A stretch of 64,000 bases of DNA from Dehalococcoidia bacterium (GCA_020432045.1 JAGQHB010000060.1:1-64000), one strand, 5' to 3'. Positions 25,985 to 35,430 are shown, counted from the stretch's first letter. Made by a program: numbers and translations. Notes: a model not told the origin generated them from the sequence alone.

Positions 25985-27649
25985 ATGACCGAGGACACGG
26001 ACAGGACGGAGCAACTCCGAAGCGACTACAACGAGGCCGTCGTGCAGGAAGGCCGGGAACTGGCGGGCCCGTGGATGACGGTCTCAAGCCGGCCGATCGA
26101 ACGCCTGTACGACCCGACGGACCTCGCGGGTATCGACTATGAGCGAGACATCAATCTGCCCGGGAACTACCCGTACACGCGCGGCATCCACCGGACCGGA
26201 TATCGGGGGAAGCCGTGGACGATCCGCATGTTCAGCGGGTTCGGCTCGGCGGAAGAGACAAACGCGCGGTACAAGGAACTGCTGAACACGGGCAACAACG
26301 GGCTCTCGATCGCCTTCGACATGCCGACGCTAATGGGCTACGACCATGATGAGCCGTGGGCGGAAGGCGAGTTCGGGAGCTGCGGCGTCGCGATCGACCA
26401 CCTCGGCGATATGGACATCCTGCTATCGGACCTGCCGCTGGACCGGATCACGACGTCGATGACGATCAACAGCCCGGCACCGGTGGTGTGGGCGTTGTTT
26501 ATCGCCTCGGCGGAGAAGCGGGGGATACCGCGGGAGAAGCTCGGGGGCACACTTCAGAACGACATCCTGAAGGAATACATCGCCCAGAACGAATACATCT
26601 ATCCTCCGCGCGACTCGATGCGGCTCGTTACGGACACGATCGAGTTCGCGGCGAAGGAGATGCCTCTCTGGAACCCGGTGAGCGTAAGCGGATACCACAT
26701 CCGTGAAGCCGGGTCGACGGCCGCGCAGGAGCTGGCATTCACGCTGGCAGACGGTGTGGAGTATGTGAAGTGGGGCCTGGAGCGGGGGCTGGACATCGAT
26801 TCATTTGCCGGGCGGATCAGCTTCTTCTTTAACAGCCACAATGACTTCTTCGAGGAGATCGCGAAATTCCGGGCGAGCCGCCGAATCTGGGCGCGGCTGA
26901 TGCGCGAGCGGTTCGGCGCGGAGAGCCCGCGATCCTGGTTGATGCGGTTCCACACGCAGACGGCCGGCGTTTCGCTGACCGAACAGCAGCCCGAGGTGAA
27001 CCTCGTGAGGGTGGCGATCCAGGCACTGGCGGGTGTGATGGGCGGGACACAGTCGCTACACACGGACGCGATGGACGAGGCGATAGCACTACCGAGCGAC
27101 AAGGCGGCGAAGCTTGCCGTGCGGACGCAGCAGGTCATCCTGCACGAGAGCGGCATCGTGAACACGGTGGATCCGCTAGGTGGGTCGTATTTTGTCGAGA
27201 AGCTGACGGACGACATGGAACGTGACGTGAACCGCTACTTTGACCAGATCGAGGCGCTGGGCGGCGTGATCCCTGCGATCGAACAGGGGTTCTTCCAGAA
27301 GGAGATCGCGGAAGCATCCGCGCGGTACCAACGGGAAATCGAAACGCGGGATCGGATCATCGTCGGCGTGAACGAGTACCTCAGCGACGAGAAGGCTGAC
27401 ATTCCAATCTTGAAGATGGACCCGGAAGGAGAACGGCGGCACATAGCGCGTCTCAAGGCGTGGCGGGCCGAGCGCAACGCCGACCGCTGGGGCGAGGCGA
27501 TGCGCAGACTGGAAGAAGCGAGCCGGGCGGAGAAGATGAACACGATGCCGTTCATCATTGATGCTGTGAATGTGGGGGCAACGGTTGGCGAGATCTGCAA
27601 TCTCTGGCGAAAGGTGTACGGCGAGTACACCGAAATGGTCGTGGTTTAG
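25985..27649 (+). CDS. B12-dependent acyl-CoA mutase large subunit, isobutyryl-CoA-mutase-type residues
   Basis: A 554-residue catalytic (TIM-barrel) subunit of the methylmalonyl-CoA mutase family with no C-terminal B12-binding domain, so it needs a separate small subunit that is not in this window. Key substrate positions: where methylmalonyl-CoA mutase has Tyr89 and Arg207, this protein has Phe83 (in RMFSGFG) and Gln201 (in KEYIAQNEY), 118 residues apart as in the reference. Isobutyryl-CoA mutase has Phe80 and Gln198, so an uncharged acyl substrate such as isobutyryl-CoA is more likely than methylmalonyl-CoA; 2-hydroxyisobutyryl-CoA mutase has Ile/Gln instead. The ATG at 25985 is preceded by AAAAGGGAAC. 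Confidence 0.85.
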   Translation: MTEDTDRTEQLRSDYNEAVVQEGRELAGPWMTVSSRPIERLYDPTDLAGIDYERDINLPGNYPYTRGIHRTGYRGKPWTIRMFSGFGSAEETNARYKELLNTGNNGLSIAFDMPTLMGYDHDEPWAEGEFGSCGVAIDHLGDMDILLSDLPLDRITTSMTINSPAPVVWALFIASAEKRGIPREKLGGTLQNDILKEYIAQNEYIYPPRDSMRLVTDTIEFAAKEMPLWNPVSVSGYHIREAGSTAAQELAFTLADGVEYVKWGLERGLDIDSFAGRISFFFNSHNDFFEEIAKFRASRRIWARLMRERFGAESPRSWLMRFHTQTAGVSLTEQQPEVNLVRVAIQALAGVMGGTQSLHTDAMDEAIALPSDKAAKLAVRTQQVILHESGIVNTVDPLGGSYFVEKLTDDMERDVNRYFDQIEALGGVIPAIEQGFFQKEIAEASARYQREIETRDRIIVGVNEYLSDEKADIPILKMDPEGERRHIARLKAWRAERNADRWGEAMRRLEEASRAEKMNTMPFIIDAVNVGATVGEICNLWRKVYGEYTEMVVV

Positions 27650-27664
27650 CGATCCGGCCGGCGC

Positions 27665-29455
27665 TCAGTAGTCGGACGGGTCCACATCGCCGCCGCGGCT
27701 ATCGCGGAGGCCGGCAATGCGCGTGCGCTCGGCCAGCAGGCGAAGAATCTCGAGTGCCTGGGAAGCAGTCGGTGTGTCCCCCGCCTCTTCGATGAGGCGT
27801 CCGACTTCGGCGTCAATGGCGTCAAGACGTTCCTTTGCCTCGTCTTCGGTGAGGGGCTCAGCGGTGTCTCCACCGTTCGCACCCTGCGGCGGTGACCCGC
27901 TCTGTCCGGGTTCTCCGCCGGGTTGGCTGCCGGGGTTATCTGCCGGATCTGCGCCGGGATCGCCAGGTGTACCGGGCTCTCCACCCTGGCCGGGCTCCGG
28001 GGTCGCCGCCTGATCGCCACTGTTCGACGGATTGCCCCCGGGGGGCGGCTGGGAGGCGGGGGCCAGGAGACGGAGGACAACTTCGTAGTCGCGGCGGCTG
28101 ACTTCGTCGGTGGGATCTTCAATCAGGGCCTGTTTGAACGAATCGAGGGCGCCGGGGAGGTCTCCGAGGGCAAACCGTTGATGGCCGATGCTGGCATGGG
28201 CGCGGTTCCGCCAGCGAGGAGACGGGCTAGAGAGGGCACGCCGGGCGGCCGCCGCCGCTTCTTCGAAACGCCCGTCTGCGTTTAGCGCGGCGGCGAGGTT
28301 GAGGGTGAGGGCCGGGTCACCGGGGCGCTCGGTCTGAGCTTCGACAAAAAGTTCGGCCGCCCTGGCGAACTGGCCGCTTCGGTACGCTTCGAGGGCTTGT
28401 TCGTTGTAGCCATGGGCAGCGGTCGCGCAGCCGGTGAGCAGCGCGGCGGCGGCAACAGCAATCGCTGCGGCAACGTGACGGCGGCGAGGCCGGAACCTCT
28501 CGGCCGCGGTCCCGAGGACGGCGAAGATGACGGCAGCTCCGGCGAACCATTGCGACCGTTCGATTGGGACGGTCCGCTCACGTTCATCGAAGGTGGCGCG
28601 ATTCAGCGAGGCGAGGCGGCCGGGGACGATGCTGGCGAGGAGCGACGGATCCGAGCCGAGGTAGCTACCACCGGCGGCGGCGGCGAGGGCGCGGAGGAAA
28701 TCCGCGTTCAGCCTGGTGACGACGGGCGAACCATCGGCGCGGGTGAGCGTGGTGGTAGCACCGGTAACGGGATCGACGACGGGCACGGCCGAGCCCTCGG
28801 TCGTGCCAACGCCGAGGACGAGGAAATCGACTCCACTGGTAGCGATCCGCCCGGCGGTTCCAACAGGATCGGGGCCGAGATCGTCGCCGTCGGTAATCAG
28901 CAAGAGCAGGCGTCCTGACTCCGACTCGGGATCGAAGGCTTCGAGTGCGACGTCGACGCCGGACCGGGCACTGGTGCCAGCGCCGACGAGGACCGGCGCC
29001 GGCTCCAGGCCCTGGACGATGCGGGCGGCGGCATCAAGGTCGGCGGTGAGTGGGAAGCGGACGCGCGCGTCGCCCGCGAAGACGACAAGGCCGGCGCGGT
29101 CGCCTCCGAGCCGTTTCAACATAGATTCGATGCCGGCGCGGGCTGCTGCGAGACGGCTCGGCTCGATGTCGGTGGCCGCCATGCTGCGGGAGACATCGAG
29201 GACGACAAAGAGGTCGGCGCCGCGGCGCGGGACGAAGGCGTCCCGTTCGCTCCAGCGGGGGCCCGCAGCGGAGACGACGGCTGCCGCGATTGAGAGGCCA
29301 AACAGGAGGGCAGCGAGTACCGGCGGCCCAGCGACGGGCGTGCGGGATAACGCCACGAGGCGGCGAGCACCGTGCCGCATGCCAAACCACCAGGCGGCAA
29401 TCGCGACCGGGATCAGAGGCAGGAGAGCGAGGAAGAGCGGACTCGCGAAGGTCAT
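27665..29455 (-). CDS. VWA-TPR protein, BatB-BatC fusion
   Basis: A 596-residue protein. N-terminal hydrophobic segments (about residues 5-24 and 45-64) precede a von Willebrand A domain with a MIDAS motif D87-V-S89-R-S91 and ITDGDD. After a membrane stretch near 320-340 comes a run of about three TPR-like helices (YRSGQFARAAELFVEA, ALSSPSPRWRNRAH, ALGDLPGALDSFKQAL), then a Gly/Pro/Gln/Asn-rich linker (about 465-540) and an acidic C-terminal helix. In most Bat operons BatB and BatC are separate; here they are one chain. It is last in the operon, with an ATGA overlap to BatA. It converges with the mutase gene 15 bp away. Confidence 0.87.
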   Translation of the reverse strand: MTFASPLFLALLPLIPVAIAAWWFGMRHGARRLVALSRTPVAGPPVLAALLFGLSIAAAVVSAAGPRWSERDAFVPRRGADLFVVLDVSRSMAATDIEPSRLAAARAGIESMLKRLGGDRAGLVVFAGDARVRFPLTADLDAAARIVQGLEPAPVLVGAGTSARSGVDVALEAFDPESESGRLLLLITDGDDLGPDPVGTAGRIATSGVDFLVLGVGTTEGSAVPVVDPVTGATTTLTRADGSPVVTRLNADFLRALAAAAGGSYLGSDPSLLASIVPGRLASLNRATFDERERTVPIERSQWFAGAAVIFAVLGTAAERFRPRRRHVAAAIAVAAAALLTGCATAAHGYNEQALEAYRSGQFARAAELFVEAQTERPGDPALTLNLAAALNADGRFEEAAAAARRALSSPSPRWRNRAHASIGHQRFALGDLPGALDSFKQALIEDPTDEVSRRDYEVVLRLLAPASQPPPGGNPSNSGDQAATPEPGQGGEPGTPGDPGADPADNPGSQPGGEPGQSGSPPQGANGGDTAEPLTEDEAKERLDAIDAEVGRLIEEAGDTPTASQALEILRLLAERTRIAGLRDSRGGDVDPSDY

Positions 29456-30390
29456 GCTGAGAGCCTCCGGAGCCAGGAACCGCGAAGCGCGATCTCTCCC
29501 AGAAGGAGTGCCGCGGCAGGAATCACGAACCAGGGTGCAAGGTACGTGAACCGCTCGAAGCGCTCGCGGCCAACGCTGCTCTTTTCGAGGGAACCAATCT
29601 CTTCATAGACGGCGGCAAGCTCTTCGGGGGTGTCTGCTTCGAAGTAACGGCCGCCGGTGCGCTCGGCGATCTCCGTGAGGAGCGCGGCATCGACCTCCGC
29701 ACCGCCGCCTCGCCCTGGCGTGACGACGCCGATGGTGTAGAGGCGGATGCGGAGTGCGATCGCGAGGTCAGTGGCATCTTCGGGCGAAAGCGATGGTTCG
29801 TTGTGTTGACCGTCGGTGAGGAGGATGACGGCACGGCTGGCGGCCGGCGAGTCACGCAACATATTGAGGCCCTCAGAGATTCCGAGACCGATCGCGGTGC
29901 CATCGGGGAGGAAGCCGGTTTCGAGGTCCGCGATGACGGTGTCGAGCGCGCGGTAGTCGAGCGTGGGCGGTGAGAGGGCCACGGAAGTGGACGCGAAGGC
30001 GACGACGCCGATGCGGTCGTTTTCGCGCCCTCGGATGAATTCGCGCACAACGTCGCGGGTGACGGCGATCCGGGTCCGGCTGCTGGCCAGGAGGGCATCC
30101 ATGGAGCTGGAGGTATCGATAGCGAGCGCGATGTCGATCCCGTCAGCAGGAATAACCGCGTTGGCATCCCCGACGCGGGGGCCGGCGGCGGCGATGGCGA
30201 GGAGAACGATGGCTGGAATTCGCACGAGCGGGAGGAACCGTGCGAGGCGGACCCTGGGCCCGGGACGAAGCGCGCGCAGTCCAGCCAGCGAAGGAAGTTC
30301 GACGCCCGCGGGCCGAAAGCGCAACACCACCCACCCGACCGGAACGGCGAGGAGCGCGAGCAACAGAGCAGCCGGTTCAGCAAAGGACAT
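29452..30390 (-). CDS. VWA-domain membrane protein (BatA-like)
   Basis: A 312-residue protein with membrane segments at both ends (about 5-25, 55-70 and near 285-305). The VWA domain carries a full MIDAS motif D92-T-S94-S-S96 and VILLTDGQ. BatA proteins sit in the membrane and work with MoxR-type ATPases in maturation or stress-tolerance systems; the exact client is not known for most species. The stop overlaps the next ATG (ATGA) and its own start overlaps the upstream stop (TGATG), so translation is coupled through the operon. Confidence 0.87.
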   Translation of the reverse strand: MSFAEPAALLLALLAVPVGWVVLRFRPAGVELPSLAGLRALRPGPRVRLARFLPLVRIPAIVLLAIAAAGPRVGDANAVIPADGIDIALAIDTSSSMDALLASSRTRIAVTRDVVREFIRGRENDRIGVVAFASTSVALSPPTLDYRALDTVIADLETGFLPDGTAIGLGISEGLNMLRDSPAASRAVILLTDGQHNEPSLSPEDATDLAIALRIRLYTIGVVTPGRGGGAEVDAALLTEIAERTGGRYFEADTPEELAAVYEEIGSLEKSSVGRERFERFTYLAPWFVIPAAALLLGEIALRGSWLRRLSA

Positions 30391-31298
30391 CAGGCGTCAC
30401 CATCGACGATCTCGCGGGCCATGTTGAGGTCGGCGCGGCGGCGTTCGCCGGCCGGGCGATAGCCCGCGTACACAACGGCGTCGCAGTTTTCCAGGAACCC
30501 ACCGACGAGGCGTGCCTGGAAGCGGTTGGCACCGCCTCCTTCCATCCGGCGGCGGATCTCCGTGGTCGTCAACGCCGAGGCCGGGAAGCCATAGTCGCGG
30601 GCAATGACGTTCCGAACGAGCGCGGCGAGAGTGCGATAGCCGGTGACGGGGTCGCCGTCGAGCAGGGGTTCGAGTTCGTCGAGTCCGGTGGGGCCAGTTT
30701 CGACAACGGCGGCCTCAGGATCACGGGCAGCGTAGCGCCGGCCGAGACGGCGGGCAGCAACGACGACGAGCCAAGCAGTAAGTGCGAGGGCGGTCAGCGC
30801 CCCAAGGGCGATGGCCGGACGCAAGAACGGTGACTCGGCACCGCCAATAGAAACGGGCGGCGCAAGCGGGCTCAGTTCAGCCGGTGAATCCGGGTCGAGC
30901 GTCGGGACGACGGTCCAGGACAGAGGCGGCAGCTCTCGCCGTGTGACGCCATCGGCGGAGAGCACGGTGACGGCGGGCGTGAACGTGCCCGCACCGATCC
31001 GGAAGGGCGCCACGGTGACAACGAAGCGATACCGGGCCATTTCTCCGTCTGGTTCGGGCGGCGATGGGACGGCGGAGATGACTTCGACACCGTTCCATGA
31101 GGGGGCGGCGGAGTCGACCTCGACGATAGCATCGCGTGGAGCGAGGACTTCGATGGTGATGACGGCACGATGGCCGATGAAGAGCTCGGAGACCATTACC
31201 GACGAACTGTCGCCTTCGTCGGCGCTGGCCTGTACCGGCGGCAGAGCGCCGAATGCGAGGGCGACAAGGATTGTGACGAGAATGAGATGGTGCTTCAT
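30390..31298 (-). CDS. secreted/membrane protein in BatD position
   Basis: A 302-residue protein with an N-terminal signal peptide (LILVTILVALAFGALPPVQA), an extracytoplasmic Ig-like/beta-rich part (about 25-155) and one transmembrane segment at about 178-200 (LGALTALALTAWLVVVA), then a cytoplasmic helical tail. This layout, and its place between DUF58 and VWA genes, match BatD-like proteins, although sequence similarity to named BatD is not obvious to me. It probably anchors the complex. Overlaps: ATGA with the DUF58 gene upstream and TGATG with BatA downstream. Confidence 0.72.
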   Translation of the reverse strand: MKHHLILVTILVALAFGALPPVQASADEGDSSSVMVSELFIGHRAVITIEVLAPRDAIVEVDSAAPSWNGVEVISAVPSPPEPDGEMARYRFVVTVAPFRIGAGTFTPAVTVLSADGVTRRELPPLSWTVVPTLDPDSPAELSPLAPPVSIGGAESPFLRPAIALGALTALALTAWLVVVAARRLGRRYAARDPEAAVVETGPTGLDELEPLLDGDPVTGYRTLAALVRNVIARDYGFPASALTTTEIRRRMEGGGANRFQARLVGGFLENCDAVVYAGYRPAGERRRADLNMAREIVDGDA

Positions 31299-32224
31299 GC
31301 TGCCGCGACCCGGCCACGGAAGAAGCGAAGCAGTGCCGGGACGTAGTCTTCGCCGACCATGAGCTGAATTTCATCGATGTGCAGTTCGCCGAGGAGGCGC
31401 TTGCGATCCGCATCCATGACAGCGACAGCAGCCTCGTAGGCATGGCGGACGGCGGGGTCAGACGTATCGACTTCCGCGGTTTCACCCGTCTCGGGATCTG
31501 CCACTGTGACAATACCGGACGCGGGGATGGACGAGTCGACAGGCTCACGGACACAGATAGCGATGATGTCGTGGCGGCGGGCAGCAGCGCGAAGCTGGGG
31601 GGCATACTCCGTGGTGAGGAAATCTGAGACGAGGAACACCGTGGCACGGCGGCGCTGGATTCCAACAAGATGTTCGAGCGCACGGCCGATATCCGTCCGG
31701 CGTGACTGCGGCCGGGCCCAAAGGATCTCGCGGATGACACGGAGGACGTGGGTGCTCCCCGCGGAGGGCCGCAGATACCGTTCAGGTGCTCCGGCGAAGA
31801 GGAGGAGGCCGACGCGGTCCTTGTTGCGGATTGCTGCAAGTGCGAGGACTGCACTGACTTCCGCGGCGAGGTCGGCCTTGGATCGGCCACTGGCGCCCGC
31901 GCGCTGTGAGGCGCTGACATCTACGACGAACATCACGGTGAGGTCCCGATCCTCGCGATAGCGACGAATCATGGTTTCGCCGGTGCGGGCGAAGGCTTTC
32001 CAGTCGATGGAGCGGACGTCATCGCCGGGGACATAGGGGCGCAGTTCGTCGAATTCGACTCCACGGCCACGAAAAACCGCCTGATATTCACCGAGGAAGA
32101 GGTCGTTCACGAGGCGACGGGCGCGAAGCTCTATGAGCCGGACGCGGTCGAGGAGGTCCTGCGAGATGGAGCCGGGGCGAAGGTCGTCACCGGCGGAAAC
32201 GGGAGAGTTACGGCGAAACCACAT
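31295..32224 (-). CDS. DUF58 domain-containing protein
   Basis: A 309-residue cytoplasmic protein. The family hallmark YVPGDDVRSIDWKAFARTGE is at about residues 68-87, and a VWA-like half follows (VMFVVDVSASQRAG, TVFLVSDF). DUF58 proteins nearly always neighbour moxR and VWA genes and are thought to be part of the same chaperone-like system. It lies 24 bp after moxR and overlaps the next gene by 4 nt. Confidence 0.9.
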   Translation of the reverse strand: MWFRRNSPVSAGDDLRPGSISQDLLDRVRLIELRARRLVNDLFLGEYQAVFRGRGVEFDELRPYVPGDDVRSIDWKAFARTGETMIRRYREDRDLTVMFVVDVSASQRAGASGRSKADLAAEVSAVLALAAIRNKDRVGLLLFAGAPERYLRPSAGSTHVLRVIREILWARPQSRRTDIGRALEHLVGIQRRRATVFLVSDFLTTEYAPQLRAAARRHDIIAICVREPVDSSIPASGIVTVADPETGETAEVDTSDPAVRHAYEAAVAVMDADRKRLLGELHIDEIQLMVGEDYVPALLRFFRGRVAAA

Positions 32225-32248
32225 GGCCTGCTCCGCTGGCGTTGCGCC

Positions 32249-33238
32249 TCAGGGGATATCAACCCGGCCGAGAAGGCGGTCGATCAGGTCATCGGTCGTG
32301 AGTTCTTCGGCGTCGGCCTCGTACGTTGTGACGATCCGGTGACGGAGTACATCGTGGGCGACGCTCTTTATGTCGTCAGGAACGACATAGCCGCGACCTT
32401 CGAGGAAGGCCTGGGCGCGGGCGGCACGGGCCAAGGCGATGCTTGCCCGTGGAGAGGCGCCATAGCCTATGAGGGGCTGAAGCTCGGCCATACGAAAGTC
32501 GGCAGGGCGACGGGTCGCATGCACGAGTTGGACGATGTACTCCTTCAGGGAGTCGTCGAACTGCACTTCGTCAACCGCAGACACGGCTATCTGGAGGTCC
32601 TGGGCGCTGGCTACCGCCGGTCCGGCGGCCGGCATGCCGTTGAGACTCATCTCAAGGATCTTGCGCTCGTCCATGCGCGACGGGTAGTCGACCTTCACCT
32701 TGAGGAGGAATCTGTCGAGCTGAGCCTCTGGAAGCGGGTAGGTACCTTCCTGCTCGATCGGGTTCTGTGTAGCCATGACGAGGAACGGCTGGTCGAGCGG
32801 GAAGGTGACGCCGCCGATGCTGACCTGGTTTTCCTGCATGGCTTCGAGGAGGGCGGATTGAACTTTCGCGGGTGCCCGGTTGATCTCATCGGCGAGGACA
32901 AGGTTGGCGAAGACGGGGCCCTTGCGGACATGGAATGCGCCGTCGGAGGGCCGGAAGACTTCAGTACCGATGACGTCGGCAGGGAGAAGGTCGGGCGTGA
33001 ACTGGAGGCGCACCCATTCGAGACCGAGCGCGCGCGCGAGGGATGACACGGTGAGCGTCTTGGCAAGGCCGGGGACGCCTTCGACGAGCACGTGGCCCTG
33101 GCAAAGGAATCCAATGAGGAGCCGATCGATGAGCAGATCCTGGCCGACGACAGACCGATGGACGTCTTCGCGAACGCGCGCGAGGGTTTCAGCGGCACGA
33201 CCGGCTGCCGGGCTGAGACTGTGAAGGGCAGCGGCCAC
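32249..33238 (-). CDS. moxR: MoxR family AAA+ ATPase
   Basis: A 329-residue AAA+ ATPase. Motifs in order: Walker A variant GVPGLAKT (about 54-61), Walker B LVLADEINRAP, sensor MATQNPIEQEGTYPLPEAQLDRF and the C-terminal lid with SPRASIAL. MoxR proteins remodel or mature partner proteins together with VWA-domain proteins; here the partners are the DUF58, BatD-like, BatA and BatB-BatC genes that follow. GTG start with GGGGGA upstream. It is first in the five-gene operon, so the promoter should lie in the 80 bp before it, which holds no other gene. Confidence 0.92.
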   Translation of the reverse strand: MAAALHSLSPAAGRAAETLARVREDVHRSVVGQDLLIDRLLIGFLCQGHVLVEGVPGLAKTLTVSSLARALGLEWVRLQFTPDLLPADVIGTEVFRPSDGAFHVRKGPVFANLVLADEINRAPAKVQSALLEAMQENQVSIGGVTFPLDQPFLVMATQNPIEQEGTYPLPEAQLDRFLLKVKVDYPSRMDERKILEMSLNGMPAAGPAVASAQDLQIAVSAVDEVQFDDSLKEYIVQLVHATRRPADFRMAELQPLIGYGASPRASIALARAARAQAFLEGRGYVVPDDIKSVAHDVLRHRIVTTYEADAEELTTDDLIDRLLGRVDIP

Positions 33239-33318
33239 GTGACATCCCCCGCGATGAACGGGAGCGATAGGGCGCCCGCCGTGGGGGTCATTGTACCGTC
33301 AACGAGGAAAGAGATGGG

Positions 33319-33981
33319 CTAGCCGCGGGTGCCGGTGGCCTTACCAGTACGGAGATCCACGGGGTAGTACTTGCCCGCCTTCAGAGCGGCGATGAGTTCG
33401 CGCTCGTCATGGATGTCCTGTTCGAAATAGGTGGCACAGCGGCCAATGTCGCTGATAGCGTGGGAGTCGGTGCCGCCCGTGCCCGGCAGTTCCATCATTT
33501 CTTTGAGGCGGCGGGAGAATTCGTTCTCCTTGTCGCTACCGCGGCCGTTTAGCTCTTCGAGGGCGGCGACGTACTGGTAGGCCGGATTGCGGCTGGCCTT
33601 GAGGAGCGAAGCTTCGTACTCGTCGTCGTTTCGGCTGAACCATGGCATCTGACGCCGGTACGGATGGGCGGCAACCATAACGCCATTGGCGGTTTCGACG
33701 TAGCTCGCAAGTTCGCGGGCACGATGCATGCCGAAGACATAGCGGTCGATGCCAAAAGTGAGAATGTGGCCGTCGTCGGTACTGATTTCGACCCCGGCGA
33801 GCACGAGGAAGTCGTGCTTGGCGCGGAGCTCTTCAATGGACTTCTGATCCCATACGGTGTCGTGTTCCGTAAAGCAGATCGCGTCGAGGCCAGCGGCCTT
33901 GGCCCGGACGACAATATCGTCGGGATTGAGCACGCTGTCGTGCGAACGTGGCCATGTGTGAGCGTGCAGGTCAATGAGCAT
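33319..33981 (-). CDS. PHP domain metal-dependent phosphoesterase
   Basis: A 220-residue PHP protein. Metal-site motifs: LIDLHAHT (HxH, start), FTEHDT, GVEISTDDGHIL and a C-terminal GTDSHAISDIG. These give the trinuclear metal centre of PHP phosphoesterases; substrates include nucleotides and histidinol phosphate, so the role here is open. The ATG at 33981 is preferred over a TTG 7 codons upstream because families start directly at LIDLHxH. A clear paralogue lies at 44807-45397. Confidence 0.85.
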   Translation of the reverse strand: MLIDLHAHTWPRSHDSVLNPDDIVVRAKAAGLDAICFTEHDTVWDQKSIEELRAKHDFLVLAGVEISTDDGHILTFGIDRYVFGMHRARELASYVETANGVMVAAHPYRRQMPWFSRNDDEYEASLLKASRNPAYQYVAALEELNGRGSDKENEFSRRLKEMMELPGTGGTDSHAISDIGRCATYFEQDIHDERELIAALKAGKYYPVDLRTGKATGTRG

Positions 33982-34092
33982 TTGATAGGGAGCCCTCGGC
34001 AACTATACCCAGCCCGCTGAAAGACGCTCAAATGCCGCGGGCGGGCGTTGAGCGGCGAACGGGCGACAGGTATCGTGGCGGGCCGAGCAGCA

Positions 34093-34623
34093 ATGGGAAA
34101 CTCAACGCCCGGCCGGGCCAGTCCCACAGTAGCAGAGAATGAATCGAGGGGCGTTCGAGAGGCCGTCGAACGAACGCTGCCCGCGGCCTACAGCCTGGCC
34201 ATGCGGATCTGCGGGAACCCCGAAAGGGCAGCAGTAGCCTGTGAGCGCACGTACGCGGAATGGGCGGCCGGTAGCACGGCCACGGACCGGTGGGCCCGGC
34301 ATGAGGAGCTGCGATTTCTCACATTGGTCCGCGCCCACGCCCTCGCCGAAAAGCGTGCGTCGCTCGTCAGCGGTCGCGAACCAGCCGACATGAGCGCGCG
34401 GTTGTCTTCGCCTGATGAGGATGTCCAGGAGACGTTGGCGGAGGCGGATGCGCTAGGCCGGCGCGCGGTGCAACTGGCCTACTTCGACGGGATGGATGCA
34501 GCGTCCATCGCGGAGCTGCTGGCTGAGCCGGTGGAAAACGTACGGGCGGCAATGCGGCGCACGTTGCTGGCACTGGCAGGGCCTGGCTCGGCGAGAAGGG
34601 AACGGCAGAATGAGCACGTTTGA
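34093..34623 (+). CDS. ECF-type sigma factor (degenerate region 2)
   Basis: A 176-residue sigma-70-like protein. The C-terminal half is a region 4 helix-turn-helix (RRAVQLAYFDGMDAASIAELLAEPVENVRAAMRRTLLAL). Region 2 is recognisable by pattern (AYSLAMRICGNPERAAVACERTYAEW, FLTLVRAHALAEKR) but lacks the usual acidic motif, so promoter melting may be altered. It overlaps the ChrR-cupin gene by 14 nt, the typical sigma/anti-sigma layout. A TTG 15 codons upstream (34048) is a less likely start. Confidence 0.75.
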   Translation: MGNSTPGRASPTVAENESRGVREAVERTLPAAYSLAMRICGNPERAAVACERTYAEWAAGSTATDRWARHEELRFLTLVRAHALAEKRASLVSGREPADMSARLSSPDEDVQETLAEADALGRRAVQLAYFDGMDAASIAELLAEPVENVRAAMRRTLLALAGPGSARRERQNEHV

Positions 34624-35113
34624 CGCTGCCGACAAACTCACTGCGCTCGTTTCGGAATTGGCCGAGACAGAGGACGAACGCGAACTCATCGAACTGGCGC
34701 TGTCGATGCTCGCGCACTCGGTGGAGCCGGTGGTGCCTTCTGCGGACCTCCGAGAGCGCGTCCTGGCGCGAGCGTTGCAGAGCCCGAGGGAGGCGCGGTT
34801 CGAAGCGGACGGTTTCTACTTTGCACGCGGCACGGGGATTGACTGGGTGGAGATTGCCCCGGGGATCCGGATCAAGTGGCTGCTCGGGAACCCTGATGGC
34901 CCACAGACGGCACTGATCGAGATGGGGCCGAACCTCGCGTTCCCGGCACATCCGCACCCTGAGATCGAGGACCTGTACTTGATCAGCGGTGATGCGTGGG
35001 TCGGCGACATACCGATGAGCGCGGGCGACTACTGCCGGGCTCCCGCGGGCACGGCGCATAATGACGTGCGGTCGGGCCCCAATGGGTCGCTGGCGCTGGT
35101 GGTAAGCCGCTAG
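34610..35113 (+). CDS. ChrR-like cupin anti-sigma factor
   Basis: A 167-residue protein. The N-terminal helical part (about 1-60) corresponds to the anti-sigma domain; the C-terminal cupin carries metal ligands in FPAHPHPEIEDLYLISGD and AGTAHNDV. In ChrR the N-terminal zinc site uses His and Cys residues; no Cys is visible in that part here, so sigma binding may not depend on zinc. It overlaps the sigma gene, and together they probably sense an oxidant such as singlet oxygen or a carbonyl; the signal is inferred from ChrR. Confidence 0.8.
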   Translation: MSTFDAADKLTALVSELAETEDERELIELALSMLAHSVEPVVPSADLRERVLARALQSPREARFEADGFYFARGTGIDWVEIAPGIRIKWLLGNPDGPQTALIEMGPNLAFPAHPHPEIEDLYLISGDAWVGDIPMSAGDYCRAPAGTAHNDVRSGPNGSLALVVSR

Positions 35114-35217
35114 GGCGATGAGCGCCAGTCAGCCCTCAGAGCGGAGCCCAACGGCCGGACACACGGCGAGGCCCCAAGGCTAACGTATCGTTCATGCAGA
35201 CGGCGGATACTGAGGGC

Positions 35218-35394
35218 ATGAACATGACAGACGCGGTTCCAGTCCCGGCGGTTCAGACCTGCGCACACCAGTGGCGCTACTTCGTAGACGTCCGGACGCA
35301 GGCAGTCCGCTCACGGCGGTGTGAGCTCTGTGGGCAGGAGACGGCGATCGCCGCACCGCGCGCGCCGGCTCCTGCCAGGCGGATTTCTGCCTGA
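35218..35394 (+). CDS. small zinc-ribbon-like protein
   Basis: A 58-residue frame with CAHQWRYF and RRCELCGQE, a C-H-x-W followed by C-x2-C, as in many short bacterial zinc-ribbon proteins. GAGGG lies 2-3 nt before ATG 35218; an upstream ATG at 35194 would add eight residues. No operon partner is obvious; CaiB starts 36 bp later. Its function is unknown. Confidence 0.5.
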   Translation: MNMTDAVPVPAVQTCAHQWRYFVDVRTQAVRSRRCELCGQETAIAAPRAPAPARRISA

Positions 35395-35430
35395 AGCGCC
35401 CGTCCGGTGCTGCTCCTGTAGGATGCGCGG

